Made by a program: the position numbers and the translations under genes
The notes under the pieces: model-generated
Database searches by the model: none
What the model was told of the DNA's origin: nothing
The model's input: the letters and a program-made list of their open reading frames with translations, nothing else
Assembly: GCA_964007475.1 (NCBI GenBank)
Contig: OZ023273.1
Location: 85,261,712-85,325,711, forward strand
Length of the DNA stretch: 64,000 nt
DNA from: Hybos culiciformis
Lineage: Eukaryota > Arthropoda > Insecta > Diptera > Hybotidae
Reading direction: 5' to 3'
Shown here: positions 42,660 through 54,404 of the stretch, piece by piece
Layout of the letters: every line of letters begins with the position of its first letter
Numbering within the stretch: the stretch's first letter is position 1

Positions 42660-44180
42660 GGCATAAAACAGAAAGTCCAAATATAGAAATAAAATGTGAA
42701 GCTGGACTTACTAAAAGACCTGAACTTTCATTTAAAAATTTGACTTACAAAATAGGCGAGTTTTCTATGATAGAACTAGAATTAGAACTTTTGCAGATGA
42801 AGATCTTTGTTTTGCTTTCGATTCAAAAATAAAATATATAATGAAAAGAAATTCTAGAAAGTTTAACGATGTCTGTATATTATATTTTAGGGGAACAACA
42901 TTACCAAAACAAGCAAGGTTATATAAGCATATTGTGCGTATTTTAATTGCACAAGTTATAAGTTTGTATCATTCTTTCATTCGGAAAAAATAGAAATATT
43001 CAGATCTTCAAAAGAACCTACTCATGCAATTAATATGAGCGCGTTCGAAAAAAGATTATTAGACTCACTTCGCAGGTTAGAGGCGTTGAAAGGCTTCTAA
43101 TGAAACATAATTTTCGTTCTTTAAATTCGTATAATAATTTAGATGCACAAACTATTCGAGCTTCAAGCTCTATAGCTGTAAAAAGCAATCTTCAAGGCAT
43201 AAAAAGTGAACACGTTATCAGACAAGTAAATTAGGAAAAAAGGGCTGGGCTTTATTGCGCCAGTGATGACTTTTTCATCTTTCTGAAAAGAAAAAACACT
43301 GTGATTACATAAAAAAAATTATTAAGCCATTTGCAGTCTATATATTTCATGAGCGGGGGTAATGAGATTAAAAAATTACAAAGTATTACCCCTTTTTAGT
43401 ATGGTAAGCAGTAATCACGACGCTAATGCGATTGGATCCTTTTTAGCAGACATAAGAAATACCCTTCTAAAACTTAAATGTTTAAAAGAAATTAATGAAG
43501 TGGTTACTGATGTTAGTTTTGCTAATGTCATCCTTTTTTGAGAGAACGGAATTTTATGGAAAATCCACAGAGTGACCACCCTGAATGTGTGGTATGATAT
43601 CTTAAGAAATGTTTCAATTTGGTTTGGAATAATGTTCAAAAAATCGAACCTAATTTTATTTTAATTCGGTTTTGTTGCTGCCATTTTATGGAGATTATTT
43701 GTAACGATGTTGCAAAATTCTTTTCGGATCCAAAAGTGAAAATTTTTATTAAATCCATTTTAGGAGCAACATTCAATATTAACTCCTTCAATGACGCCGC
43801 CAGTCAGTCGGAAAACTTTGAAAGGATCTCTGGCACTCCCTAAATTCTCGGGGCTATTGACGGTACCTACATCGCTGTTACTGGACAATCAAATGGGTTT
43901 AAATAGAAAAGGCTGGACGTCCGTGGTCCTCCAAGCTGTCGTTGATAATAATTATTTGTAAGTATGTAAAATATTTAAGCCGAATTGGAAAAACATAATA
44001 TTATGTTAAAATTTTTTATTTTTTTTTTTTTCAAAATCCATGATGCTGTTGTTTTCAGAGACTCAGCGTTATTTCAAAATTATGAGAATTTAAGTTTGGT
44101 AAGTTGCTTTAAGTTAAAACCTTTTTTTCTTTAACTTTAAAATTTTCTTTTTTAGCCGATCAGAAACATGTACGGTAAAG

Positions 44181-44573
44181 CAGCGTTACCAACTTTGGGG
44201 TTTTCCCCCTAGATTTAGGGGTTTTTTTTGTTGACACAGGAATTTTTAGGGGTAATTTGTTTCAGGGGTTTTTTTAGGGGTCTGATGTATGATCTTAAAA
44301 GCGAAGATTTAGATGACATTTGTAATATTTTTGATTGCATTTCATAAGATACCTTATCTGCTAATTTTATTATAAATAAATAATTTTATTAAACCACATA
44401 ATTTACAATGTGCGTTATAATATTTTTCTTCAAGCATCTATTTGAAATCCTCATAGGTATATATAGCTGTTATAATATAGCTGTTATAATATATATAAAA
44501 AAAAATTTAGGGGTTTTTTAGGGGGAAATTTTATTTTTTTAGGGGGAAACATTTGAAAAGGTTGGTAACCCTG
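44181..44573. mobile_element. hAT MITE, GTTACCAAC family, copy B
   Basis: The ends are CAGCGTTACCAAC and GTTGGTAACCCTG, with an exact 8-bp duplication CGGTAAAG at 44173-44180 and 44574-44581. It matches copy A (14927-15309) along its length, with a small internal TATAGCTGTTATAA duplication near 44460-44490. It interrupts the Harbinger transposase remnant. Confidence 0.9.
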
Positions 44574-45144
44574 CGGTAAAGAGATCAGATCTTTTATAGT
44601 TGGGGATCCAGCTTATCCACTGCTACCTTGGTTAATGAAAAATTATTCTGGCCGTCTTTCACCTGGGCAGGACACTTTTAATTATCAAATGAATAAAGCA
44701 CGCATTGTAGTAGAAAATGCTTTTGGCCGATTAAAGGGCTGATGGCGTATTTTGGCAAAGAAATTGGATTGTGATATACTAAATGTTTCGAAAATTGTAG
44801 TAACTTGTTGTATTTTGTACAACATTTTAGAAAAAAGGATATTATATTATAACCCTTAATGGAGCGATATTCCTTGTGAAAATAAGCAACCTCAACAACG
44901 ATTTGATTTAACCTCAACATTTGAAGAAGAATCAGTAAGAAAATGTTTGAATAATTACCTGCAACAAAAAAAAGTAATCACATTTTTTTGTAAGTTGTAG
45001 AAATAAAATGAATTAAATTGTTATTTCATTAATATCACATTTTTATTTCATATTTATTGCATTTTGTGCAGCACAGAAAAAACTTAAACTAAAGTTCAGT
45101 AACCAAATATAAAAATAAAATAATAAAATAAAAGCAACTTATTC

Positions 45145-45838
45145 TTACCAAGTTTCAAAATATTGAGACAAGTTCTCAAAATCTTCTTGCTTATCTTCCT
45201 TAGCGTGTTTCTTGCATTTCTCCTCGTCTTTTTGTTCGCTTGTACCTCCTTGTATAATATTCGCAATGCCTTCTAAAAAAGTTTTGTTTGTCTCCTCTAA
45301 AATTTCCTTCATTTCTGTGTCAAATTTTTTAGACATTTCTTCTTCTTTCTCGAAGTAAATTTCGAATTCATAATCAATTAATTTCTGTTGATCTTCTTTT
45401 GTTGTTTTTTTTTGCATGTCTCTTAATTCAATTTTAACCTTATCTACCAAACTAAATGTGTTAGTATAAACTTTGCTTTTGATTCATATGATTTATTACC
45501 TTGAGAACTATCTATTCCTTGATTAAGCATCGTTATTGAAGGTCTGTTACCAAAAATTTAGTCCAGATCTTTGTAAAACTCACAAGTAGTCGGGTGGGTT
45601 CCGCTTTTTTTGTTTTCTTTTTTTAATTTTAAATATTTTTTTCTTGCATTTTTGTATCGACTTTCGATTTGATCTATTAATCTGTCTTCATTATCATTTT
45701 ATTTCAATTATTTTAAATATTTCGGCATTTCTATACTTTTTCCCATCGAAAAGAGCCATAATATTTTCTTCTCTAATAATATCGATCATGCATTGAGTTT
45801 CTTCGTACTTCCAAAAATTTCTTTTGCTATCCATCATC
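45145..45838 (-). pseudogene. Myb/SANT-like partner of the decayed Harbinger element
   Basis: At the upstream (right) end the minus strand reads KRNFWKYEETQCMIDIIREE and IMALFDGKKYRN, the start of a trihelix Myb/SANT-like domain. Shifted blocks follow, and then an open stretch of 101 codons (45145-45450) that is strongly charged and helical (KIELRDMQKKTTKEDQQKLI, EEKCKKHAKED). Together with the DDE remnant on the opposite strand this gives the usual two-gene Harbinger layout. Confidence 0.6.
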
Positions 45839-45864
45839 CTATAAAAAAAAATCATAAAAATTTA

Positions 45865-45960
45865 TTTATTTAAATTTAATTATTAAATTTAATTATTAAA
45901 TTTAATTATTAAATTTAATTATTAAATTTATTTATTAAATTTAATTATTAAATTTTATAT
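45865..45960. repeat. 13-bp tandem repeat AAATTTAATTATT
   Basis: About seven units in a row with slight variants (one TTTATTTATT). Pure AT microsatellite-like array. Confidence 0.85.
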
Positions 45961-46663
45961 TTTAATCTTACCTTTTTTAGTTGATTTTTTGTAATTGTAA
46001 ACTTTCCAGCTTTTTTTTAATCTTGTCATTTCAAACTTAATTCAACAACATGCTTTTCGACTGCATCATGTGAACACTTGACCTCTTTTCAACCACATTT
46101 TGACTCGACCACATTTCGACTCGACCACGGTTGAACTATCATGTAAACTAGGTAATTATCAAATGATAATTTAGAAGAAATTTTATTTGTTTTTCTATGC
46201 TATTCATTTGTTTTATTTTCAAGCAATATTTCTTACCCCTTCTTCCCAGTGGCGTAGCGAGCTAACTCGCGCCCGAGGCACAATACCTTTTGAACCCCCC
46301 CCCCCCCTATTCGAAAACCATATACTCGCAAATTAATAAATAAATAAATAAAGTAAAATAAATAAAGTCATAGGCTCAAACTAGGATTTAAATTTGACAC
46401 AAAAATGTAGTTGAGAAAACAAGACTGGATTTATATGATCATCTAGAATTTGTTCAAAAGATACCTATTATTTATTTTACATATTTATAAAGAAATATTT
46501 TTAAAACACGCAGTTTTAAAACAATAAAAAATTAAATATTTATTATCTATAGAGACTATAGAGATACATAATATATTTTAATGGGCTTTTGCTCGGTATG
46601 TTGTATTTAGTAGTATAGAATTTAGAACGCTAAATGGAATATTATATGCGTCAATACACATGC

Positions 46664-46755
46664 AGTCATTAAATGCCTCTTCCATTCATTAAATGCCTCT
46701 TCCATTCATTAAATGCCTCTTCCATTCATTAAATGCTCCATTCCATTCATTAAAT
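46664..46755. repeat. 20-bp tandem repeat CATTAAATGCCTCTTCCATT
   Basis: Four to five head-to-tail units, the last ones degenerate (CATTAAATGCTCCATTCCATT, CATTAAATGTTTCA). It lies within the MITE-like region related to 36840-38240. Confidence 0.85.
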
Positions 46756-47810
46756 GTTTCATATTGAATATTCCGTAATACCTAAACAAAAATAATATCA
46801 CTCACAATATTTCAATACAGACAAATACCAACAATGAAAAAAAAAATGTGTATATCAACTTTTGTTTTTTTTTTTTCATTGTAAATGTATAGACTGCAAC
46901 TAGCTTACACATGCACATTAAAACAGTATATTGGATATGTTAACAAAATTTGTTATACAACTCGTTCTGTATTTACACAAAAACAGTATACACAGTATTG
47001 ACTCGTGTCAATGTGTTTTTGTGTATACAGAACTCGTAATTAATAACAAATTTAGTTAACATATACAATAATCTACTAAAATATAATATGATTATAATAC
47101 TGTGTATAAATTTTCCTTGCTTTTAATGAAGCAAATTTATCAATAATATCATCAGAGTTGATCATTTCAAATATTTCTCTTTCCACACTTAAAAATTCCC
47201 TAACATTTTCCTAACAGAACAATAAAATTCCTTAAATTTACAGAACAACAAATCCGAAGACGTGCCATTTCTATTATAAATATATTATTACAGTTTGATT
47301 TAGATTTAGACTATTAGTGTTCCTTTTTTTCCATTTTATTTTCAAATTAACATTTATTATATTACGCTGGCACTAAATTTAAAATATATTTTGCAGAAAT
47401 CAATTATAATAAAAATAAAAATTATCCAGCAATTTTTTGTTTTGCGGTTCATGTAGCGCCTGTGGCATGATAAAAAAAGTAAACTGCCAACTGCTTCTTG
47501 ATCAGGGCCGGCCCTAGGGCCGAGCCAGTAAGGCCATGGCTCGGGGCGAACGGCTGATTGGGGCGCCAAATATGTATAAAAAAATTAAATCAATCCTTCG
47601 CAAGATATTATTTGCGTAATAAGAAAAAAAAAATGTGTAAAAAAAAAATTCTTTCTTTTTTCGTAGATAAAGAAATTCCGCCAACATTATACAGAGTGCA
47701 TCATTTAGTCAGTATATTACACATATTAAATTTTATTTATCTATTAATATTTTATATATTAAAATAAAAATAAAATTGGAAGTTTAATATAAAAATACTA
47801 AATAAAAAAG

Positions 47811-48085
47811 TTTTAAAAACGACGTTTTCAATTGACTACAAAGAAGAAAATAAAAATGAGAATGATCCGTGATTACAACAAACCATATCTAGAAAAGTGG
47901 GGCGCATTTTTTAGGTAAAACTATGTGTCGTAAAATTTTTGCCTGCGCACCTGCATACCTATATTACTACATACCTCAAAAATAGGCCCTACGTTTCTAG
48001 ATATAGATTGTTGTAATCAGTGAATGACCCGGAGAAAAATTTTTATTTTCTTCTTTTTAGTCAATTGAAAACGTGGTTTTAAAAA
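47811..48085. repeat. Foldback repeat with 100-bp arms
   Basis: Arms 47811-47911 and 47985-48085 are inverted copies (about 85-90 percent by eye) sharing GTTTTCAATTGACTA, GATTACAACAA and the CTAGAAA core. The loop is about 70 bases. Probably a separate MITE within the hAT element. Confidence 0.75.
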
Positions 48086-48435
48086 TTTTTTTATTTATAG
48101 TATATATATTTTCTTTTTGTCAATTAGCCGTCAACCCGTGCTAAGCTACGTACTCTGACTGATTTATTTTTTGTTACGAAATTTGTGTTATTTATTATGT
48201 CCTCTTTTAATGTACCAAATTTGAATGAAATCTGACAAACTTTTGAAGTCCTTCCCCAAAGGTGATCGCTAGGTAGGATTTCAACAATTTTTTTGTTACG
48301 AAATTTGTGTGTTTAATTCAATTCAATTCAATTATTTATTTTGTCCACAGAATATTTATAAACATACTTAAACAAACTTAAATCTAAGAGATAAGGATGG
48401 TGGAAATCCTATAAAACTAATTAATCTCTACATAC

Positions 48436-49167
48436 ACAGAAAAAAATTTGCTCGTACTAATAACTAAAAAAATCGTTGAAAATCAACGAAAAATTCGTTA
48501 TTTTGGCTACAACGAAAATTTCGTTGAAAAAAACTAAAAGTTCGTTAAAAAAGTTCGTTATACCCAAAAACCAAAAACCTTTCAAATTCTTCAGCAAAAA
48601 CACCGCAAATACAAACAAAAAATTTGCTAGACTAAATTTTTTATTTATTTATTTTTTTTTATTAATTTTTTTTTAAATTTTTTTAATTTTTTTTTTATTT
48701 TATTTTTATTTTTTTATTATTTTTTTTTAATTAATTTTTTTTTTTATTTTTTTATTTATTTTTTTATTTTATTTATTAATTTTTTTTATTTATGTTTCTA
48801 TTTTTTTTATTTATTTTTTAAATTTTTTTATTTTATTTTTTTTTAATAATTTTTTTTATGCCCGCTTGTAGCTTCGAACCACTGTCCTAAACATTGCAAT
48901 CCATCAACTCTGCCACTGAGGTATGAACTAAATTTACGGCAATGTGTAAAATGGAAAAGTTCTGTATGGATTGAAATTTTTGTTTCCCGTATTTAAGATT
49001 AACGAACTTTTTTAACGAGTACTAAAAATGAAAAAAATTTTCGTAATAATAAAATAAACGAAATTTACGTTACAAAAACGGAATTATTCATTATATTTCG
49101 TTATCTTAACGAGAATGTCATTAACGAACTTTTTTGACGTAATGAGTACGGGCAAATTTTTTTCTGT
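48436..49167. mobile_element. Inverted-terminal element with ACAGAAAAAAATTTGC ends
   Basis: The left end ACAGAAAAAAATTTGCTCGT is mirrored on the right (ACGGGCAAATTTTTTTCTGT), and the match extends to about 26 bases. Subterminal palindromic AACGAA/TTCGTT motifs are frequent (48470-48560 and 48990-49140). A tRNA-like unit lies in the middle beside a long T-rich tract. No target duplication could be proven. Confidence 0.7.
48858..48928 (-). repeat. tRNA-derived relic inside the inverted-terminal element
   Basis: The minus strand reads CATACCTCAGTGGCAGAGTT (A box and D-arm) and 40 bases later GTGGTTCGAAGCTACAAGC (B box and T-arm, with a GTGGTTCGAAGCTAC stem-loop). An A-rich stretch follows in the sense direction, as in a tRNA-headed SINE. 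Acceptor and anticodon stems do not pair, so no functional tRNA. Confidence 0.6.
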
Positions 49168-49873
49168 ATAAATGTCATCGACGAATGCTATACACAATTT
49201 TGGGCAATTTTATTATTTAAGGGAAATGTGGAATGAAAAACCCTTCTTGTTTCCCCCCCCCCCCCTTTTTTTTTGTTTTTATGTTTTTTTTTTACATTTA
49301 TATAATTAAAATAAAACTTATTTATATCTAAACTAAACTTAAACTGGATAAACTATGAGTTTCTAAGAGTTATCACTAAGATCTCTAATCAATTGATTTT
49401 TGGAGTAATAACATTTGGAAACGAAGTTGTCATTTATTTTTGTTATTCTTTGTATCATTGTACTCGTATTAGATTTTTCGTGAACGTAATTTCCCAGACA
49501 GGACATCCGAGGGTTAAAATATTTTGGATTATTGATTTAAAGAGTAGTATTTTGTTCTCTAGACACAAGCTGGAATTTCTGTTTATCAGTGTGTTTTTAA
49601 TTATTTCCTCTTTTTGTGTGCTAAATTTGAATGAAATCTGACGAACTTTTGGTTGTGAAAATTTGATTGCAAAATTTCGTGGACAGACAAGCAGACAAGA
49701 AAGTGACTTAATAAAAATGTTGTAAAATAAAAATATTTTTTTAATAATTCATAATTTAGGTTAAACAAAATAAAGTTTTTAGCTATTCTTTTTTTTAATG
49801 GTTAATAAATGGGGCACGATTTAAACCCTTGGCCTAGGGCGCCATAAATGCTCGGGCCGGCACTGTTCTTGAT

Positions 49874-51066
49874 AAGGAATCTTCTCAATATTCTCTTTTT
49901 CTTTAGCATTATCTAGATAACATTTATAATTGATAATTTTTGGTTTGCATTACTAGGCGTAGATACTGGATGACAATCTGTCATATTAAAGTCATTTAAT
50001 ACTTCTTTGATATAAGCCTTTTGATCTAATTCAATTTTATTATTTGACTGACAAATTCTCGCTGATCCCAAGTTTCCATCTTGAACGATGCGCTAAAAGT
50101 TTCCTTCAAATTATTTAGAACTGATATTTCCATAAAATCAAAAAATCATCAACATAAATTCCAATAATTTTTACAGTAATTTTTACAAAAATATATTAGA
50201 TGCTGATCCCTATCCTGGCATGAAGGTAAAAAAAAATTAATTGCAAGAATCTCCTTTATAGAAATTATCGATCCAAACTTATGTCTCTGTGCTTAAAGCT
50301 TTAGATATAATACTGTTAATATGATTGTATATGTATATTATTTCCTTCAAAAGTATTATTTCAGAAGGACATAGTGCATCCAGGATACACGCATCCGACA
50401 TACAGAAAAAACATATTTTTATATGTGTGTAATTTAATCCAGGTTTTCAAACTAGATTCAGTAGGTACTGGATACAGTGTATTATATACTATATATCTCT
50501 GTTATTAAAGGCGGTTTCTGGGTTTAAAAACAATATTTTCTTAAGATCATCTTTAATATTTTCTTTCTCTGTTCTGTTTTATAAGAGTTCAGTTGAGATT
50601 TTCTTTGCTTAAATTTTTGCTTTTTTTATTTAAATTTATTGCAACGTAGTTCCTTATTCTACGCTCTTATGGAAAAATTTATTAAAAATTTGAACACTTT
50701 AGTGTCAGTACAAAGTGTCGGTACACACTCCTACGCGATCATAGATTTTGAGCGAGCAATGATTTTTTTTTTTAGCAGCAGTTCCAAAAAATTTGGAAAA
50801 TATCGCTGCTAAGCCGCAGCGACCAAAAATATGATCGCGTCGGCGTCTGTCGGTATATGATAAACAAAAAAAAAAAGTTAAAAAAAATTATTATATTTTT
50901 ATTATATTTTTTTAGGTATTTTAATAAATATTGTGTTCTTTGGTTTGCATTAATAGAAATAAAACAAAAATAATTAATAGAAATAAAACAAAAAGAATAG
51001 TAAATATCCAATGAAATTTATAAAATTAAAATCCAAAATTCTATCAAAGTTATCTATCAATATTAT
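49874..51066. other. Region upstream of the copia relic; little recognised beyond it
   Basis: 49874-50225 is copia relic (see that entry). From 50226 to 51066 only weak pieces remain: a possible LTR-like stretch with GGATACAGTGTATTATATAC (50468-50490), and a pair ATGATCGCGTCGGCG / CCTACGCGATCATAG (50729-50745 and 50830-50846) that suggests a small inverted-end element. No coding frame. Confidence 0.4.
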
Positions 51067-52105
51067 CTGTACAAAATAATTCCGATGTTTCACATCTATC
51101 AAACGTCCCGCCGGCTCTTGTATTTTTATTGAACTTTGTATGAAAATTGATAAACTTAAATTTTATTTCAATTTATAAAATATTTATAAAATAAAATATT
51201 TAGTAAATTTTAATTTTTTATTATTAACTAATTAATATTTTATAGTTCAAATAAAATTTAGATTTTCATACTAATTTCAATGTTAATAAAAATCTTGTAT
51301 AATTTTGTCAGTATTATTTTTCCAATATAAAGGCGCTATTCGGTACCAAGGCAAGTCAAGTCATCTGCCGGCGTTAGATATTTCGATACTTTGCCATTTT
51401 GGCTATGATATTTGTTTTTTTTGTGTTGTAAACAACAAAAACAAAAAATTTAAGTTTATAAGTAAATTAACGATACCTGTTAATTTTTTTTAAGTTTTAT
51501 TTTCTGTACAAAATAATTCCGATGTTTCACATCTATCAAACGTCCCGCCGGCTCTTGTATTTATTATTGAACTTTGTATGAAAATTGATAAACTTAAATT
51601 TTATTTCAATTTATAAATTATTTATAAAATTAAATATTTAGTAAATATTAATTTTTTATTATTAACTAATTAATATTTTATAGTTCAAATAAAATTTAGA
51701 TTTTCATACTAATTTCAATGTTAATAAAAATCTTGTATAATTTTGTCAGTATTATTTTGCCAATATAAAGGCGCTATTCGGTACCAAGGAAAGTCAAGTC
51801 GTCTGCGGGCGTTAAATATTTCGATACTTTGCCATTTTGGCTTATGATATTTTTTTTTTTTGTGTTGCAAAAACAACAAAAACAAAAAATTTAAATTTAT
51901 AAGTATTCACTTGTTTAAATCTCCAAATAGCGACTCCTATGGCGAAAAAAGGCACATACTTATGGGTGAAAACAAACGTAAACAAAAGAGTCATACTTAG
52001 TTAAATATTCAAATAGTGCCCCAATGGCGAAAAATAGCACATACTTATGGGTGAAAAAAATTTAAATAAATGGGTTGTCAAAATAGTCAATATTAACGAT
52101 ACCTG
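51067..52105. repeat. Local tandem duplication (about 440 bp) containing the Harbinger target
   Basis: The block starting CTGTACAAAATAATTCCGAT at 51067 recurs at 51504, with the same CCCGCCGGCTCTTGTATTT and CTATTCGGTACCAAGG landmarks. The first copy ends AACGATACCTGTTAAT (uninterrupted); the second reaches the same AACGATACCTG at 52095-52105, where the Harbinger element begins. The second copy also carries about 170 extra bases with a GCACATACTTATGGGTGAAA direct repeat (51951-51970 and 52038-52057). Confidence 0.85.
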
Positions 52106-52475
52106 TGGTGGCATGTTAAGTTGTCACTCGAACAGCGAAGATGTATCGAACATCGAAGCGAGTGGACTTTTTGGCAACATGTTAAGATTTTCTCGCTTCG
52201 ATTCTTTCGAAAATCATTTTCTGAAATGATTTTTGACGTAAAAAAAAAAAAAAAGCAAAAAGTAAATAATAATAAATAATTTTTCATGTTTTTTTTTTGT
52301 GTGTTTAATAAAAATCGAAAAATAAATTAAATTAATTTTTAAATATATAACATTTTTCTTTTATATTTTTCCAATATTTTTCTTACATATTTTTTTGTTC
52401 ATTAATTGTTTCTGTTAGAATTTTATACATTTTTGTTCTAAATAATTTTTTAATTATCTTATCAATATTATAAAC

Positions 52476-53977
52476 ATGAATTTGGGAGTATTATTGGTCG
52501 ATGAATCTCAATCCGAATCCAGTGATAATGAAGACGGAATATTGAATTTTCGATCGGAAAGGCGATTTTTACGGGAACGCTACAATGTTCTAAATTTGCC
52601 AGGAAGAAAGTTAGTATTTATGAAAGTCTAAATATAGCTTTAAAATTTCGGACGGTATAGGTATTTTGAAAAGTTTAGAGAAAATAGGAGGAATTAAATT
52701 TTATATTCCAAAAAATTAACAAAAGAACTTTTTAAAAAAAATTAATTTATTTTTTCGGTATCTACCAACTTATTTCCGTGTTACAATTTTTGTCTGAGTT
52801 TTACTTATAGGTTACTAATTACTTAAATTACTAATAATTTTTTATATTTTTAGATTTCGTGAATCATTCCGAATTTCAAAGGATGTGTTCCGGTATTTGT
52901 TAGCAGAGTTGGAAACGGAACCTCAATTTGTACTCAATCAGAGATCAACCTGCACAAAAATTTCATTGAGTACAAAGCTGGCCGCTGTTTTAAATTTTTA
53001 TGCCACGGGGTCATACCAAAGAACAATCGGAGACGTTTTCTTTCATTCATTGGACCAATCTATGGTTTCGCGGGCAGTGAAGGAAATCACTACTGCTTTA
53101 GAAAAAAAAAAATGTTTTAAATGGATTAAATTTCCCAATGAAGCAGAGAAACGTCTCTACAAGCAAAAATTCTATGAAAAAACAGGAGTTCCCGGAATTT
53201 TTGGATGTGTTGATGGCACTCATATTAAAATTATTAGTCCTGCACACAATGAACATCTTTACATTGATATACATGGTGATCATTCTCTAAATGTTCAGCT
53301 GGTTAGTTTAAACTTATTAATATTTTACTATATTTAATTTTATGTTAATTTATGTAAACAATTTATATAATTCAGGATTTATTTTTATTATTTTATTTTA
53401 TTTTTAGATTAGCAATTATGATATGAAAATAATATCAGTGAATGCGTGCTTCCCGGGATCGGCTCACGACGCTGCTATTTGGGCCATGTCAGCTGAAAGG
53501 CAGAAATTGGTGGAAGAACATGAGAATGGAATCAGAAACTCGTGGCTTCTGGGGGATTCGGGTTATCCATTGGAAAAATGGCTAATTACACCATTTAGAC
53601 GTAATGGTGCTACGGAGGCTCAAACCCGTTTTAATTACATACATGCACAAGCAAGAAACCCTATAGAACGGACAAATGGAGTTTTAAAAGTTATATTCCG
53701 GTGCTTGCTTGGTGAGCGAGTTCTTCGATATGCACCATTAAAAATAATTAAAATAGTTAACGTGTGTTGCGCCCTATTCAACATTTCCTGCCAATTTAAT
53801 TCAAATTTTATAGAGGAAAGTTTGAGTGAAATACCAGATGCTCACCTCGAAGTAAATAACATCGTAGAAAGGAATAGAGATGCGGGCAATACGGAAGAAA
53901 ATGAAAGTGAAGATGCTGACGAAGACGAAACTGCCTTCCAAATACGGGAAAATTTGTTAAATTTATTAACTTATTAA
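52476..53977 (+). CDS. HARBI1-like transposase (DDE_Tnp_4), 383 aa, three exons
   Basis: Exons 52476-52609, 52854-53301 and 53408-53977 join in phase with GT-AG introns and give an open product beginning MNLGVLLVDESQSESSDNED. A helix-turn-helix-like region precedes the nuclease (LSTKLAAVLNFYATGSYQRT). The catalytic triad is visible: Asp in FGCVDGTHIKI, Asp in LLGDSGYPLE, Glu in ARNPIERTNG. It also has GSAHDAAIWAMS and an acidic tail. No stop or shift was found. It would cut at the element's ends together with its Myb-like partner. Confidence 0.92.
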
Positions 53978-54037
53978 ATTTTGAAATGAAAAATTCACCG
54001 TACTCTTTTTTTTTTAACTTTTTTTTTCATTTATATT

Positions 54038-54113
54038 GCCGTCATGGTGTAGTGGTATTGCCATTATCCTACGGCGTGTTTGGTCGTGGGTTCGATTCCC
54101 ACCGCGGACTGAC
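54038..54113 (+). repeat. tRNA-like sequence between the two Harbinger genes
   Basis: The A box TGGTGTAGTGG and the B box GGGTTCGATTCCC are both excellent and spaced as in a tRNA, with a perfect T-stem (GTGGG/CCCAC). The acceptor strands and anticodon stem do not pair properly, so it is a tRNA relic or the head of a SINE. It could still recruit Pol III. Confidence 0.65.
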
Positions 54114-54404
54114 ATTTGTGTCAATTTTTCAATTTGTCTCACTTAAATTAAGTGTTTGTTTTTTCTTTTTTTTAAGGATGAATAGTATTTGAAGTAAAAA
54201 TGTATATAATAAAAAATAAAACTCAAATAACTTTTCAAAAAAATTTTTGTTTTATTTTATTAACAGTCTTGTTATTTAATTAAACAGCCTAAATTTTGAT
54301 TTTATAGTAAAAGCATAATAATATATTAAGTAAAATTATCTTAAATCACAAACAAAAATTAACTTAAATTACAAAAAAGTTTAACAAATTTAAATTTAAA
54401 AAAA

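Larger units (their letters stand above)
41992..44970 (+). pseudogene. Decayed PIF/Harbinger transposase, interrupted by MITEs
   Basis: After an acceptor TTTTTCAG and an ATG at 41992, the N-terminal part (MENYIDIVYKYHNKQKI) soon breaks. Recognisable DDE_Tnp_4 pieces appear at 43850-43960 (LGAIDGTYIAV, then GWTSVVLQAVVDNN) and 44598-44835 (GDPAYPLLPWLMK, then RIVVENAFGRLKG, TCCILYNI). The first Asp, second Asp and Glu of the DDE triad are thus visible, but the frame changes repeatedly. MITEs sit at 42246-42659 and at 44181-44573, the latter between the first and second Asp. Element ends were not found. Confidence 0.75.
47503..49865. mobile_element. Non-autonomous hAT element, 2.4 kb
   Basis: The ends CAGGGCCGGCCC and (reverse-complemented) CAGTGCCGGCCC are flanked by an exact 8-bp duplication TTCTTGAT (47495-47502, 49866-49873). 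Subterminal blocks GGGGCGCC and GGGCGCC are typical of the 'gggcgcc' hAT families. Inside are a foldback (47811-48085), an (AATTC)n stretch (48318-48337), two related GAATGAAATCTGAC-containing segments (about 48215 and 49635), and a nested inverted-terminal element (48436-49167). No transposase frame. Confidence 0.9.
47380..50225 (-). pseudogene. Ty1/copia reverse transcriptase relic split by a hAT element
   Basis: On the minus strand, 50225 to 49866 reads IIGIYVDDFLIL (the copia catalytic YVDD), FKMETWGSA, ELDQKAYIKEVLNDFNM, TDCHPVSTPSNANQKLS and IPYQE. After the hAT insertion the same gene resumes at 47502 with AVGSLLFLSC. This order is characteristic of copia-type reverse transcriptase. 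Stops and shifts occur at about 50060-50100 and 49915. LTRs were not found; sequence to about 50640 may belong to the same element. Confidence 0.8.

Noticed and set aside
46250..46320. Transposon end (CAGTGGCGTAGCGAGC followed by a C run)
   Set aside because: It resembles a common terminal sequence, but I found no matching inverted end or target duplication, so it is not listed as an element.
47357..47569. Minus-strand open frame of 70 codons starting MAPQSAVRPEP
   Set aside because: It crosses the hAT terminus into copia debris; the start is transposon-end sequence, not a gene.
54038..54113. Functional tRNA gene
   Set aside because: Acceptor and anticodon stems do not pair despite good A and B boxes.
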